Below, piece by piece: positions 44,095-54,516 of a DNA stretch of 64,000 nucleotides (positions are counted from its first letter, which is position 1; each line of letters opens with the position of its first letter). The translations under genes and the position numbers were made by a program. The notes under the pieces are model-generated. The model had not been told where the DNA came from. It saw nothing but the letters and a program-made list of their open reading frames with translations, and did no database searches. This stretch comes from Triplophysa rosa (Eukaryota; Chordata; Actinopteri; Cypriniformes; Nemacheilidae), in the NCBI RefSeq assembly GCF_024868665.1, contig NC_079905.1:5434348-5498347 (forward strand). The letters run 5' to 3'.

Positions 44095-45689
44095 CAAACC
44101 CGATTCCAAAAAAGTTGGGACACTGTACAAATTGTGAATTAAAAAGGAATGCAATAATTTACGAATCTCATAAACTTATATTTTATTCACAATAGAATAT
44201 AGATAACATATCAAATGTTGAAAGTGAGACATTTTGAAATGTCATGCCAAATATTGGCTCATTTTGGATTTCATGAGAGCTACACATTCCAAAAAAGTTG
44301 GGACAGGTAGCAATAAGAGGCCGGAAAAGTTAAATGTACATATAAGGAACAGCTGGAGGACCAATTTGCAACTTATTAGGTCAATTGGCAACATGATTGG
44401 GTATAAAAAGAGCCTCTCAGAGTGGCAGTGTCTCTCAGAAGTCAAGATGGGCAGAGGATCACCAATTCCCCCAATGCTGCGGCGAAAAATAGTGGAGCAA
44501 TATCAGAAAGGAGTTTCTCAGAGAAAAATTGCAAAGAGTTTGAAGTTATCATCATCTACAGTGCATAATATCATCCAAAGATTCAGAGAATCTGGAACAA
44601 TCTCTGTGCGTAAGGGTCAAGGCCGGAAAACCATACTGGATGCCCGTGATCTTCGGGCCCTTAGACGGCACTGCATCACATACAGGAATGCTACTGTAAT
44701 GGAAATCACAACATGGGCTCAGGAATACTTCCAGAAAACATTGTCGGTGAACACAATCCACCGTGCCATTCGCCGTTGCCGGCTAAAACTCTATAGGTCA
44801 AAAAAGAAGCCATATCTAAACATGATCCAGAAGCGCAGGCGTTTTCTCTGGGCCAAGGCTCATTTAAAATGGACTGTGGCAAAGTGGAAAACTGTTCTGT
44901 GGTCAGACGAATCAAAATTTGAAGTTCTTTTTGGAAAACTGGGACGCCATGTCATCCGGACTAAAGAGGACAAGGACAACCCAAGTTGTTATCAGCGCTC
45001 AGTTCAGAAGCCTGCATCTCTGATGGTATGGGGTTGCATGAGTGCGTGTGGCATGGGCAGCTTACACATCTGGAAAGGCACCATCAATGCTGAAAGGTAT
45101 ATCCAAGTTCTAGAACAACATATGCTCCCATCCAGACGTCGTCTCTTTCAGGGAAGACCTTGCATTTTCCAACATGACAATGCCAGACCACATACTGCAT
45201 CAATTACAACATCATGGCTGCGTAGAAGAAGGATCCGGGTACTGAAATGGCCAGCCTGCAGTCCAGATCTTTCACCCATAGAAAACATTTGGCGCATCAT
45301 AAAGAGGAAGATGCGACAAAGAAGACCTAAGACAGTCGAGCAACTAGAAGCCTGTATTAGACAAGAATGGGACAACATTCCTATTCCTAAACTTGAGCAA
45401 CTTGTCTCCTCAGTCCCCAGACGTTTGCAGACTGTTATAAAAAGAAGAGGGGATGCCACACAGTGGTAAACATGGCCTTGTCCCAACTTTTTTGAGATGT
45501 GTTGATGCCATGAAATTTAAAATCAACTTATTTTTCCCTTAAAATGATACATTCTCTCAGTTTAAACATTTGATATGTCATCTATGTTGTATTCTGAATA
45601 AAATATTGAAATTTGAAACTTCCACATCATTGCATTCTGTTTTTATTCACAATTTGTACAGTGTCCCAAATTTTTTGGAATCTGGTTTG
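44095..45689 (+). mobile_element. Complete Tc1-like transposon (1595 bp)
   Basis: Flanked by TA on both sides (44093-44094 and 45690-45691). Terminal inverted repeats of about 210 bp start CAAACCCGATTCCAAAAAAG and end TTTTTTGGAATCTGGTTTG. Each arm has an outer and an inner copy of the CCAAAAAAGTTGGGACA-type site (inner copies near 44289 and 45480), the IR/DR layout. The site is empty in the paralogous flank of V10 (about 61805), so the insertion followed the cluster duplication. Confidence 0.95.
44447..45469 (+). CDS. Tc1-like transposase (DD34E), intact
   Basis: Transposase that cuts and pastes the element at TA sites. I choose the Met at 44447 (MGRGSPIPPMLRRKIVEQYQ), giving 340 aa, the usual Tc1 length; an in-frame Met at 44234 lies in the left inverted repeat. 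A paired HTH DNA-binding region (about 1-120, SQRKIAKSLKLSSSTVHNII) is followed by the catalytic Asp in VLWSDESKFE, the second in FQHDNARPH and Glu in SPDLSPIENIW, with 34 residues between the last two. There is no stop or frameshift, so it may be active or recently active. Confidence 0.96.
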   Translation: MGRGSPIPPMLRRKIVEQYQKGVSQRKIAKSLKLSSSTVHNIIQRFRESGTISVRKGQGRKTILDARDLRALRRHCITYRNATVMEITTWAQEYFQKTLSVNTIHRAIRRCRLKLYRSKKKPYLNMIQKRRRFLWAKAHLKWTVAKWKTVLWSDESKFEVLFGKLGRHVIRTKEDKDNPSCYQRSVQKPASLMVWGCMSACGMGSLHIWKGTINAERYIQVLEQHMLPSRRRLFQGRPCIFQHDNARPHTASITTSWLRRRRIRVLKWPACSPDLSPIENIWRIIKRKMRQRRPKTVEQLEACIRQEWDNIPIPKLEQLVSSVPRRLQTVIKRRGDATQW

Positions 45690-45972
45690 TAATATTCATC
45701 AAAAGACACAAATGTGTAGGGTATTGAGTCATAATTATAATTTCTATAGCATTTGGTTCCTCCTCAAAGTCCACCACAGGCATTAATTCCCACAAAGTTT
45801 ATTTTTATTTTTAAAGAATTCATTACTGTATAAATTCTCCTGACAGAGAGCCGTGAAGACAGGAAAAACAGGAATAAAGTTTACTGCCCCCTAGTGGTTT
45901 TATCACAAGTTTTGAAACTTTTGTTCTGATTTGAAACTTCTGCTAGTTAAGGTTTTTTCCACTCAAATGATG
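45690..45972. other. Spacer, 3' flank of psiV3 and 5' flank of V4
   Basis: Matches 61805-62091 between V10 and V11 closely (TATTCATCAAAAGACACAAA, TTACTGCCCCCTAGTGG). No gene was seen. Confidence 0.7.
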
Positions 45973-45980
45973 CTTTGCAT
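45973..45980 (+). promoter_or_regulatory. V4 promoter octamer variant CTTTGCAT
   Basis: 102 bp upstream of the leader ATG, with TGTTTATAGACC downstream as a TATA-like box. Confidence 0.7.
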
Positions 45981-46074
45981 AGACAGCTCATGCTTCAGTG
46001 CTCTGAAAGTGTTTATAGACCTGTGAACAGTTTTAACACAACACCTGCTCACTAAAACACAACCAGAAGCAAAT

Positions 46075-46571
46075 ATGATTCTCTTCATATGGGCACTTTG
46101 CGTCATCCAAGGTAACTATTTTTACTTTCACTCATTTTTGTTGTATATTTTAAGGTAAAATGATGAATTTTAAAATGCTTCACAATATTCTAATTAAGGA
46201 GTTTCTCTTTTCAGGTGTTTTGGGACAGGTTGTTGTGAATCAGCCTGAAGTAAAATCTGCTCAGTTTGGTCAGAGCGTCTCTATTGACTGTATGGTCAAC
46301 ACTGTAGTTTATAGATATCCAGAGGGCACAGTATCTCAAGATTACTACATCTTCTGGTATCTACAGAGAGCAGAGGGTCCCCCTAAACTCCTGATATATT
46401 TCACAACAATGAAGCCCTCAGATACTCCATCCAGAATGAGCGGTGGAGGCAGTTTTCACTCTGGAGGAAATGGTCTTGATTTCACTCTCACCATTGATAA
46501 TGTCCATCTTGAAGATGCAGGAGTTTATTACTGTTTAAGTCGGCATAATATCAATAACAAAGCTGTGTTCA
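46075..46571 (+). CDS. IgL V segment 4 (family II), open
   Basis: Leader 46075-46111 encodes MILFIWALCVIQ, donor GTAACT. V exon 46215-46571 (acceptor TTTCTCTTTTCAG) encodes GVLGQVVVNQPEVKSAQFG, first Cys in SIDCMV, Trp in IFWYLQRAEGPPKLLIY, a glycine-rich framework 3 (SGGGSFHSGGNGLDFTLTI) and YYCLSRHNINNKAVF. There are no stops. V11 is its paralogue. The first Cys is followed by Met where V11 has Lys, and FW replaces SW before the Trp; both are tolerable. Confidence 0.92.
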
Positions 46572-46599
46572 CACAGTGAAAAAGTGTAATACGAAAACC
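46572..46599 (+). promoter_or_regulatory. V4 recombination signal (12-RSS)
   Basis: Heptamer CACAGTG, 12-bp spacer AAAAAGTGTAAT, nonamer ACGAAAACC (one change from ACAAAAACC). Confidence 0.93.
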
Positions 46600-47144
46600 T
46601 CCCTTGTACAGATTACTGAGAATCTGATGACCCGAGAGACCAGGTGCTGGAAGCAGAACAAAAATAGAGTGAACACAAGTGTGTATGAGATATACAAACA
46701 TAAATCACTTAAGCTGGCCTCAGTAAATCTATCATTTATCATCTTAATGTTCTGCTCCATAAACATTATATTTTCCAGCATCATAACTGTGACCTCTCAG
46801 TCCTTCTCAAACTTTATAAACATTTATCCCCTTTCAGCCCCCTTCCCTTCTCTTGTAGATAATCTGATTTAATGAAGCAGATTTGAGTGCCTATTTACTG
46901 TAACCAACATTTATGGATTAACATCATTTGTTGCTGTTAATAGGAAATTGTTTAGCACACATTTGAGAGAGAGAACCATGTCTCAAAACATTTATTTTCT
47001 ATTGTGAATGTTATGGTACATCTGCATATTAAGTTATAAATTGTTTGAATTTTTACCAAATATGCTAATACTCATTTTGTTTAGCATTAATTGTGATATG
47101 TACCATTTCAGTATGTAAATGAATATGTTTTGTAGTTTGTGAAG
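46600..47144. other. Spacer between V4 and V5
   Basis: Non-coding and repeated closely at 62724-63252 and, from about 46740 on, at 57510-57928. It defines the cluster unit. No gene was seen. Confidence 0.75.
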
Positions 47145-47152
47145 ATTTGCAT
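47145..47152 (+). promoter_or_regulatory. V5 promoter, canonical octamer ATTTGCAT
   Basis: Perfect Ig octamer 76 bp upstream of the leader ATG. Family III V segments V9 and V12 have the same site at the same distance. Confidence 0.85.
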
Positions 47153-47220
47153 ATTAACTACTCTAAAAACTTCACTAGTGATCTGTGTGTATTCAGCTGT
47201 GCCAGAACCAACAGAACACA

Positions 47221-47707
47221 ATGTCTCTTATTCTGATAATGGGAACACTGGGTCTGCTTGCTCAAGGTTATTATTTATTTATTATGTATTTAAAGTTATT
47301 TCTGTAATGGAATTGGCATTTGTTTTTTAAGCCTTGGAACTCCTTTTTTTTTGCTTTTTCATTAGAAAGCGGATGCAAACTTATAATACTATTAATGTTT
47401 GAATGTTCTCTTATAGGGTCCTATCAGGAAGTCCAGTCTCCTGAATTTCTGTCAGTTAAAGAATCAGAATCTGTCTCTATTAGCTGTACTGGGACCAGTG
47501 GAGTTGATGATGACATGAGCTGGTATCTTCAGAAACCTGGAGAAGCTCCTAAACTCCTGATCTACAAAGCAAATCGACGTGAATCTGGAATCTCAGATCG
47601 GTTCAGTGGAAGTCAATCTGGACTCCTTTTCACACTGACCATACGTGAAGCCAAACCTGAAGATGCAGGAGATTATTACTGTATGGGGGCTTATAGAGAC
47701 AGGTGCA
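47221..47707 (+). CDS. IgL V segment 5 (family III), open
   Basis: Leader 47221-47266 encodes MSLILIMGTLGLLAQ; its donor is the weak GTTATT. V exon 47417-47707 (acceptor TTCTCTTATAG) encodes GSYQEVQSPEFLSVKESESV, first Cys in SISCTGTSGV, Trp in MSWYLQKPGEAPKLLIY, RFSGSQSGLLFTLTI and YYCMGAYRDRC. It carries an extra germline Cys near the end of CDR3. There are no stops, so it is probably functional. V9 and V12 are close relatives. Confidence 0.93.
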
Positions 47708-47735
47708 CACAGTGAAATTCTATCATACAAAAACC
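47708..47735 (+). promoter_or_regulatory. V5 recombination signal (12-RSS)
   Basis: Heptamer CACAGTG, 12-bp spacer AAATTCTATCAT, nonamer ACAAAAACC. Confidence 0.95.
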
Positions 47736-48302
47736 TCCCTTAGTCAGAGAGCAAAGAGAGAAGCTCACCACCATATCAGTCTGTTGAGACAGATCACCTG
47801 TTTGTCTTGTGGATATCCACTTGATATTTTGTTATAAAATTATTGTAACAACATATTGTAGATGTTAGCAATAATTATTGTACTCATTTTAAGAAAACTT
47901 ACAGTAATTTCTTCACCTCTTTGACTATATTAAATGCAGTGGAGAGGACATATTATATAATAATTAGGATTTATTATTATTATAGCTACTGAATACTGTA
48001 TTAGCTATAAAAACAAGGACGTGTTGTTAAGGTTTTGATGGTTTCTTATTTATATTACAGCAAAATCTTTTGGTTGGTTGAGATCTTTTGTGAGGTCTTG
48101 GAGACCTGTCATGTTTAACCCAGACACAAAACAGCTTAAACGAATATATCTGAACATCTTACAGTAAATACAATTTAGGGGGAATGTGCTACTCGCAAAT
48201 ATTTTATAATTATAAAATGTAGCAGGTCTTTAAATCATTGTTTAAAGTTCCTAACGGATTATGAAAATACAGTAAGAAACAAACACTTGAAGTCAAAATA
48301 CT
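47736..48302. other. Spacer between V5 and C2 3' end
   Basis: Non-coding, repeated nearly unchanged at 58530-59105 and starting again at 63839. V5 and C2 converge here. No gene was seen. Confidence 0.75.
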
Positions 48303-48308
48303 TTTATT
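48303..48308 (-). terminator. Poly(A) signal of C2 (AATAAA)
   Basis: Minus-strand AATAAA about 140 bp after the C2 stop, in the context GCAAAAATAAAAG that is kept at C3. Confidence 0.7.
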
Positions 48309-48444
48309 TTTGCAACCACAATAGGACTCAGCAAATAGTTCAAGCCTGCTGTTATCACTACAAACATTTAAAAAGCAAGAGGGTTTCTGCAAATTAATGT
48401 TAATTTTTAATAAGATTTTGGTGTGTCGGTTTGTGTGTGTGCTC

Positions 48445-48767
48445 TCATTGTACATCACACTCCTGTGTGTTGAGGATTTTGGAGACTGGATTCTGAGAGC
48501 TCTGTGTGGCCTCACAGCTGATGGTTTTCGCTGAGCTCCATTCACTGTGAGTGAGACTCAGACTGCTGCTCCAGCTGTACAGTCCATCCTTCTGCAGGAC
48601 ACCAGGACTCAGATTCACACCAGAGCTCCTGCTGTTACCATCCACCTTCCAGCTCAACTTCCAGTCAGAGGGGAATCCCTTACTGGCCACACACATGACT
48701 GAAGCTTTACCCTGATTCAACTCATCTCTGGAGGGCGACAGGACCGTTAGAGTCGGCTGAGCGTTAG
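48445..48767 (-). CDS. IgL constant segment C2
   Basis: Same 323-nt exon as C1: acceptor TTTCTCTAG, coding NAQPTLTVLSPSRDELNQG to QECDVQ, stop 48447-48445. I see no amino-acid difference from C1. Flanking intron and 3' UTR differ from those of C1, so the exon is more conserved than its surroundings. Confidence 0.96.
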
Positions 48768-49497
48768 CTAGAGAAAGAGGGACAGAGAGAGATGGAAACT
48801 GTGAAGTTTCTTTCACACATTCTGTGTTTTCACTTCCCTTTAACAGATTCTTAGTTCATCAAGCAGATCTGAGTGCAGCAGCCCATTAATACAGAATTTT
48901 TATTATTAAACACACATTGAGACAGGTTCAGTATATAAAATATTTTAAAATATTGAAATTTAAAAACTTGTCTTGTCCGTTTCATTCATTTAATACAAAA
49001 CAAACACAAAATGTGTTAAAAAGCATACAGTGTGCTAATAACTAATACATCCTTTTTAGAGTACTAACTATTAAAATAGCTCAAATAGTTTATAATTGCA
49101 CCAAGCACATTGCATACGATTTCTTAAATGAATGTATAATTTTCTTTTTAAAGGGACACTGATAAATTTAGATTCCCCCCATATTTAAAAGTTGTTGTCT
49201 GCTTTCCCTCAATTATATATCTTTCCAGTAACATTTCTGTCTCATGTGAAATTAATTTCAAAATTAACAAGCATATGAAATCACATTACAACCAGTTATA
49301 AACCAAATAAATTCAGAAGATAAATGAGCATGAAAGAGAATATACTTTGGTCAAACAAAGAATGTGTTCTTCATAAACATTTTTCTCTGAATATAAGTAA
49401 TATTTATACTTTTATCCCTACTAGTGTCTATCGTATCTTGTTTTAATGTCTTATTTTGAAGATACAGTATAAAGAAATTTACTTACTTCCAACTGAG

Positions 49498-49535
49498 AGT
49501 CTTGTGCCTCCACCAAAAGTCCTCCACAGTGATAC
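49498..49535 (-). CDS. IgL joining segment J2
   Basis: Minus strand, reads [12 protein letters not shown] plus one base, donor GTAAGT. It differs from J1 only at the first residues. The J2-C2 intron is about 0.73 kb. Confidence 0.95.
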
Positions 49536-49574
49536 AAACCCATTCAGCGGCTGTACAAAAACCTCCTGCACACT
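49536..49574 (-). promoter_or_regulatory. J2 recombination signal (23-RSS)
   Basis: Heptamer CACTGTG, 23-bp spacer, nonamer GGTTTTTGT on the minus strand. The spacer has one change from J1's. Confidence 0.96.
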
Positions 49575-50153
49575 GAACAACAGCATTAACACTAAACACT
49601 AAATATGATCAATAAATACAATAACATTATCATGTTTGTCTTTGGCTGTTAAATTGTAAATATTAAAACATGATACAAAGGAAAAATGTAACTTTCATTT
49701 AACTTAATTTAATTTAATTGAGATGATTTCCCAAATGTAGGCTTGACCATAAAAACTAAACACATTTGATTCTAAAAGAATTACAGTATTGTTGACAAGT
49801 TGTATACCGCACATTAATTCCCCGTAAATGATATTTTAAACTATTCTACTGCATTTAGACCCTATTAAAAAAACAATATTTGGTTCTGAAAATGTTGCCT
49901 AATTAAAGTTCAGGTTCATATTTGTAAACTAATTTATTCAGTATTTATTTAATCTCTTATGTGGACTTACTTCTAGTCAGTTCCTTCGCTGAAAGTCAAA
50001 GTGATTCCTTCTCATTTTTCACTGTACAAAAACACTTTAAAAGCAGCAGTCTGCAGATTCCAGCAAAAATGCATGTTTTACTGTTGAATCATTTTGTAAA
50101 GTTACAATATAAACTAAATGTGCTTCTGGCTACAGTCTGATGAATGAAGGTAG
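49575..50153. other. Spacer between J2 and psiV6
   Basis: AT-rich and unlike the J1-V3 and J3-V10 spacers. No gene was seen. Confidence 0.6.
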
Positions 50154-50161
50154 TTTTGCAT
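50154..50161 (+). promoter_or_regulatory. psiV6 promoter octamer-like TTTTGCAT
   Basis: Seven of eight bases of ATTTGCAT, 84 bp upstream of the leader ATG. Confidence 0.6.
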
Positions 50162-50237
50162 ATTTCCTGTCCTATAATACAAAATGCCACTGAAGATCAG
50201 TTTGATTCAGTCTTTCCAGAGTCAAACGAAAACAAAA

Positions 50238-50751
50238 ATGTCTGCTTTACTCATTCTGGGAACACTGGGTCTTCTTACTCAAGGTTTAAAATATTGTTTT
50301 CTTTATTATGAGAATATGTGCTATTTATTATTGTATAGCTTTGGACTTTGGTAAAGCTGTGTTTCGTTGTAAGTTTTGGATTTACAGATGTTTCATAAAG
50401 GATGAGAGTCTCTTATTAGTATTTAAGTATTTACTTGTCTTGTTTTTAACCTTCTCTCAGTGTCCCATCAGGAGGACCAGTCTCCCAAGTCTCTGTCTGT
50501 TAAAGCAGGTGGATCAGCCTCTATTAACTGCATTGCATCTTCTGGAATTGGATATTACTTGAGCTGGTATCATCTGAAAGCTGGAAAAGCTCCTAAACTC
50601 TTGATCTACACATCGAGTTATCTTGCATCTTGAGTTCCAAGTCGTTTCAGTGGAACTAATTCTGGGTATACATTTACACTGAACATAAAAGGAGTTCAGC
50701 CTGAGGATGACGGAGAGTATTACTGTATGGGGGCTTATTCTGGTGTATTCA
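50238..50751 (+). pseudogene. IgL V pseudogene psiV6 (family III, divergent)
   Basis: Leader 50238-50283 encodes MSALLILGTLGLLTQ, donor GTTTAA. V exon from 50461 (acceptor CTTCTCTCAG) encodes VSHQEDQSPKSLSVKAGGSA, Cys in SINCIASSG, Trp in [26 protein letters not shown]. An in-frame TGA at 50631-50633 stands where family members have Gly (LAS-stop-VPSRFSG). The heptamer is also altered (CACTGTG). It is a single-lesion, probably recent, pseudogene with an otherwise complete fold. Confidence 0.9.
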
Positions 50752-50779
50752 CACTGTGAAAATGCCTCGTACAAAAACC
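50752..50779 (+). promoter_or_regulatory. psiV6 recombination signal, altered heptamer
   Basis: Heptamer CACTGTG instead of CACAGTG, 12-bp spacer, nonamer ACAAAAACC. The first three heptamer bases, the most important ones, are kept. Confidence 0.85.
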
Positions 50780-51486
50780 CCCCTTCTAATCAGAATGCAT
50801 CGATCACACGCACACACACAGTTTATAAACCGTTTTTAAATATTTTATTATATATTATATAAATAATAAAACTATTGTTTCTGCTACGTTTGCTGTTCTC
50901 AAGCACTTAAAGTTTAAAAGATGTAAGTTTAAAGTTTCAACTGTCTGAATGTAAAGCGGTAATACTCGTAATGCTTTACTGCCCCCTACTGGATACAAAA
51001 AGGACAACTACATGCTCATTTCACAGCACCTGTTTATAACGAAACCTGTGCAGTTTTGCTAAATGAACTGTAACTACAGCTGTGAAAAGGGCAACGTTAC
51101 GATATTTTGCATAAGATGCCCTGGTTTAGATACACTCCGCTCGGTGAGTTTAATTGACTGTTTTTCATTATGATAATCGTCTTTTATCTCGTTAATATTT
51201 GTGACGTGTCTGGTGAAAAACATGGCGTCATTCTTACACAGATGGACACTTACAGCATTTTAAATTAAGGGGAATGTTCTTAATTCTCACACTTAACCTG
51301 TGCAAAAATATACATTAATTAATACATTTTACATAATGCTAGAGTGTTCGTGTAAACGTGATACAAATATCGGTTAAACACAAATAATTGACAGAATAAG
51401 ATTAAATCCCCATATGCAGCTTTGACGAAAAATGTACACCTTTGTTTATTGTTGTGAAGATCCAGCTATCCTTTTACTTATACAGT
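50780..51486. other. Spacer between psiV6 and duplicated block copy 2
   Basis: AT-rich, with a short CA run near 50808-50820. No gene was seen. Confidence 0.6.
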
Positions 51487-51733
51487 ATGTATAAAAGATT
51501 GTTTTTTATAAACTACAATCAAAGACATATTTTGATACAGGTAAAATCCACCACCCCAAAACGTGTCTCAGATATTCAGATTATTCAGTAACTGCACTGC
51601 AGCATAATCTGAAATGATCCTGTCAGATATGCCATTATGTCCAGCTATTTTTATAGAATATGTATTTTTATCTCAAGCATTTACTTTGCGACCTGTGTTT
51701 TAATAGAGGAAAACTATTTTCATGCCAAAGATG

Positions 51734-51741
51734 CTTTGCAT
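51734..51741 (+). promoter_or_regulatory. V7 promoter octamer variant CTTTGCAT
   Basis: Same site and spacing as V1. Confidence 0.7.
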
Positions 51742-51840
51742 CAGCTGTTCATGCTTCACTGCTCTGAGAGTGTTTATAGAGCTTCGAGTTTAGAGACACT
51801 TTAAAACTGAAAACTGACGATAAACCTCAAAGTTAGAACT

Positions 51841-52449
51841 ATGATTTCTGTCATCCTTTGGTCACTGTGTTACATTCAAGGTAAATAAAGTTTATTACAA
51901 GATTGTTCAGAAAGATTAATAGGAAATTGTGTTTGTTTAGAGATCTTGACAGATCATTTCAGAAATGTACATAATGATATTTATTTTATAACAATATTAC
52001 AACGTCTTATTAATGCGGAAGACTAATTTGTAAATCTTATTCATGTAAAGAACATATCTGGAACTGGACTTGATATTTTGTTCATCTCTTCTTCATAGGT
52101 TCAGTGGGTCAGGTTGTGGCTCAGTCTGGAAATCAAACAGTGGGGCCTGGTCAAACTGTTACTATTGAATGTAAACACACACCAAGAGTTAATTGCTGGG
52201 ATTCAGAAGCAAGCAAAAAATACTGCATGTCCTGGTACCATCAGATTCCCGGAGAGGTTCCTAAACTCCTGATGTATTACACGTCAAAGAGAGCTTCTGA
52301 TGTTTCCTCTAGATTCAGTGGCAGTGAGAGTGGAAACCAGATTGATTTTACTCTGACCATCAGTGAAGTTCAGCCTGACGATTCAGGAGATTATTACTGT
52401 ATGGGGGAACATTTCATTGGAGAAAAGGAGAAACGACAATGGAGGTTCA
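51841..52449 (+). CDS. IgL V segment 7 (family I), near-identical to V1
   Basis: Leader 51841-51880 and V exon 52099-52449 match V1 in every residue up to the RSS, including the long charged CDR3 start MGEHFIGEKEKRQWRF. The V exons look identical; the first difference comes after the nonamer. Open and probably functional if the duplication is real. Confidence 0.92.
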
Positions 52450-52477
52450 CACAGTGTTACAGCATCATACAAAAACC
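52450..52477 (+). promoter_or_regulatory. V7 recombination signal (12-RSS)
   Basis: CACAGTG, 12-bp spacer, ACAAAAACC, identical to V1's. Confidence 0.95.
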
Positions 52478-52504
52478 TCTCATGTAAAGATTAGTACAGC
52501 TTTA

Positions 52505-53027
52505 ACTGTCACGACAAGGGGTGGTGAGGCATGGACAGAGGACCCAGGTGCGGGTAAGGGGTTCACAAGACATTTAATAATAATAAAGACAAAACCAAAC
52601 AACCCACGAGGGGGTAACATAATAAAACAGGGGAATATACAACATGACAGGACTGGACTAAGACTAACTACACCTAACAAGACTAAGATTAACATAGACA
52701 TGAACTACAAATCACTAGACTAGACTAGACTGACACGGAACAGGAACTCACCATACAAATAACACACACAATGAACCAGCACAGGACAGAGAACAAAGGG
52801 GCATTAAATGGGGAACCAAATCAAGCAGGGAACAGGTGAGGAGCATGAAACCATAACAAGATAATAAACGAGGTAACGAGAGGGCGGGGACATAAACGAG
52901 ACCAGAGAGAATGTATGGAAAGCCATACGGGCAATAATGCCTCTCTCCACATAAAACATGAGGTTCTGTCATGATCCTGCCACTAGACCACGAGAAACAT
53001 GACATGATGCGGCAGAATCATGACATT
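52505..53027. mobile_element. Dispersed fish repeat behind V7
   Basis: Same insertion as at 38314-38836, with only a few base changes (for example GACATAAACGAGACC against GACATATACGAGACC). It was present before the block duplicated. Confidence 0.65.
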
Positions 53028-53872
53028 TAACTTACTGGAGATTTATTTAGTTCTGGCGAACTGTTACTGTTACTTTGTTTTCCAAATATATTTTATTTGT
53101 AATTTTGATTAAAAAATGTAATTACATTGTGATGCATTATCCTAGTTATCTAGGTATTAATTTTTATCTCAGGCAACTGAAAGGAAACACTCATTTAAGC
53201 ACATGAAAAATAGAATTCAAATCAGTCATCCAGTCAATTCTTATTACCAGCAACAGTTAACACCCCAGAAACAAGCATCTCCAGCAATATTTTAGGGTTT
53301 AGATTGGAAAACACTGGTTTTGTATAACACATTTTAAACATGCCCCCCCCCAAAAAACCCTTGAAAGCAATAACACAAAACATGCAGAATTATAATTTTA
53401 ATAATACTTTTTTTATTTGTTTCTGGCAGATTACCACGAGACATCTTCCTGTAAAAGTCTGTTGTTTCAAGGAAGAGCATTTACATTGTAAAAACACTTT
53501 TATTGCAACTTCATGCTTCAGTGCTCTGACAGTGTTTATAGACCACTGTGTTTATGATTGAAGGATTGAAGGATTTTCGAGATCTAGAATTGTGGATCTG
53601 AAATTATCCATGGCTTCAATATCCATTATTTTTGGGTACTTGCAACCTGCCTCTGGGATAAGTAACAACTTATACATTATACACATACAAATGGCTTTTA
53701 CATGACACATGACACTTATGATTCTAATACAGAGAAAAACATTGACATGTATTTGGTAACTAAGTTTTTGGGCTACTTTTAATTTTATGGGACTTTGTGA
53801 CACCTTAAATGTGTTGGTGTAACACTGACATTGTGAAATATATGATTTTGTGTTTTCTCTTCTGTCTTTCAG

Positions 53873-54076
53873 TTGCCGTGGGGCAGATTTTGACTCAATC
53901 TCGAGCTCAGACTGTGCAGTCTGGTCAAACTGTCACTATTCACTGTAAACATACACCAGCAGTATTCTGTGTTAAAGAAACAGGTTCCACTCAGTATTGC
54001 ATGGCCTAGTATTATCATCAGAATCTTGGAGAAACTCCTTTAGAAGATCCTTCTAAAAGTGTAGAAGGGAAAGAAA
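53873..54076 (+). pseudogene. IgL V pseudogene psiV8 (copy of psiV2)
   Basis: Same TAG at the framework-2 Trp (54007-54009), same loss of framework 3 and recombination signal. Confidence 0.92.
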
Positions 54077-54113
54077 CAGAACACTGCAAACATACAGAAC
54101 ACAGAACATTTTT

Positions 54114-54391
54114 TTAAAGGTCCAATGGGTCATTTTTTGGAGGCTCTGTTGGCAGAAATGCAATATAATAAACATAACTATGTCTTCAGAGGTGTATAAA
54201 GAGCTTATATAATAAAGCATTATGTTTTTATTATCTTAGATTTAGAATGAGCTATTTCTATCTACATAGAACCGCGGGTCTCCTTACATGGAATTCACCC
54301 TAAACTGACAAACTGCTCTACAGAGTGTGTTTCATAAATACGTTATCTCCTTCAGCAAAGAACTGAAAACCAACTGAGATAAATCCTGAAT
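54114..54391. mobile_element. MITE, AGGTCCAGTG family (duplicate copy)
   Basis: Duplicate of the element at 39923-40200. Confidence 0.7.
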
Positions 54392-54516
54392 CCATCCATG
54401 TGTCTCTCTCTCTCTGCCCCAACCATTCCCACACCATCTAATTTGGTAATATAAATCTTATTTATAAATTAAAAAAGTCATACATCTCTAAAAAGATTAG
54501 TTTTTCAACCCTAACA

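Larger units (their letters stand above)
51487..54480. repeat. Segmental duplication, copy 2 (carries V7 and psiV8)
   Basis: Near-exact copy of 37297-40292. It ends at about 54499, where the next element begins, and a more diverged continuation of copy 1 reappears at 56597-57120. Confidence 0.95.

Noticed and set aside
44234..44446. 71-codon N-terminal extension of the Tc1 transposase frame
   Set aside because: It lies inside the left inverted repeat, and the family start MGRGS...PP is at 44447. The extension is open by chance.
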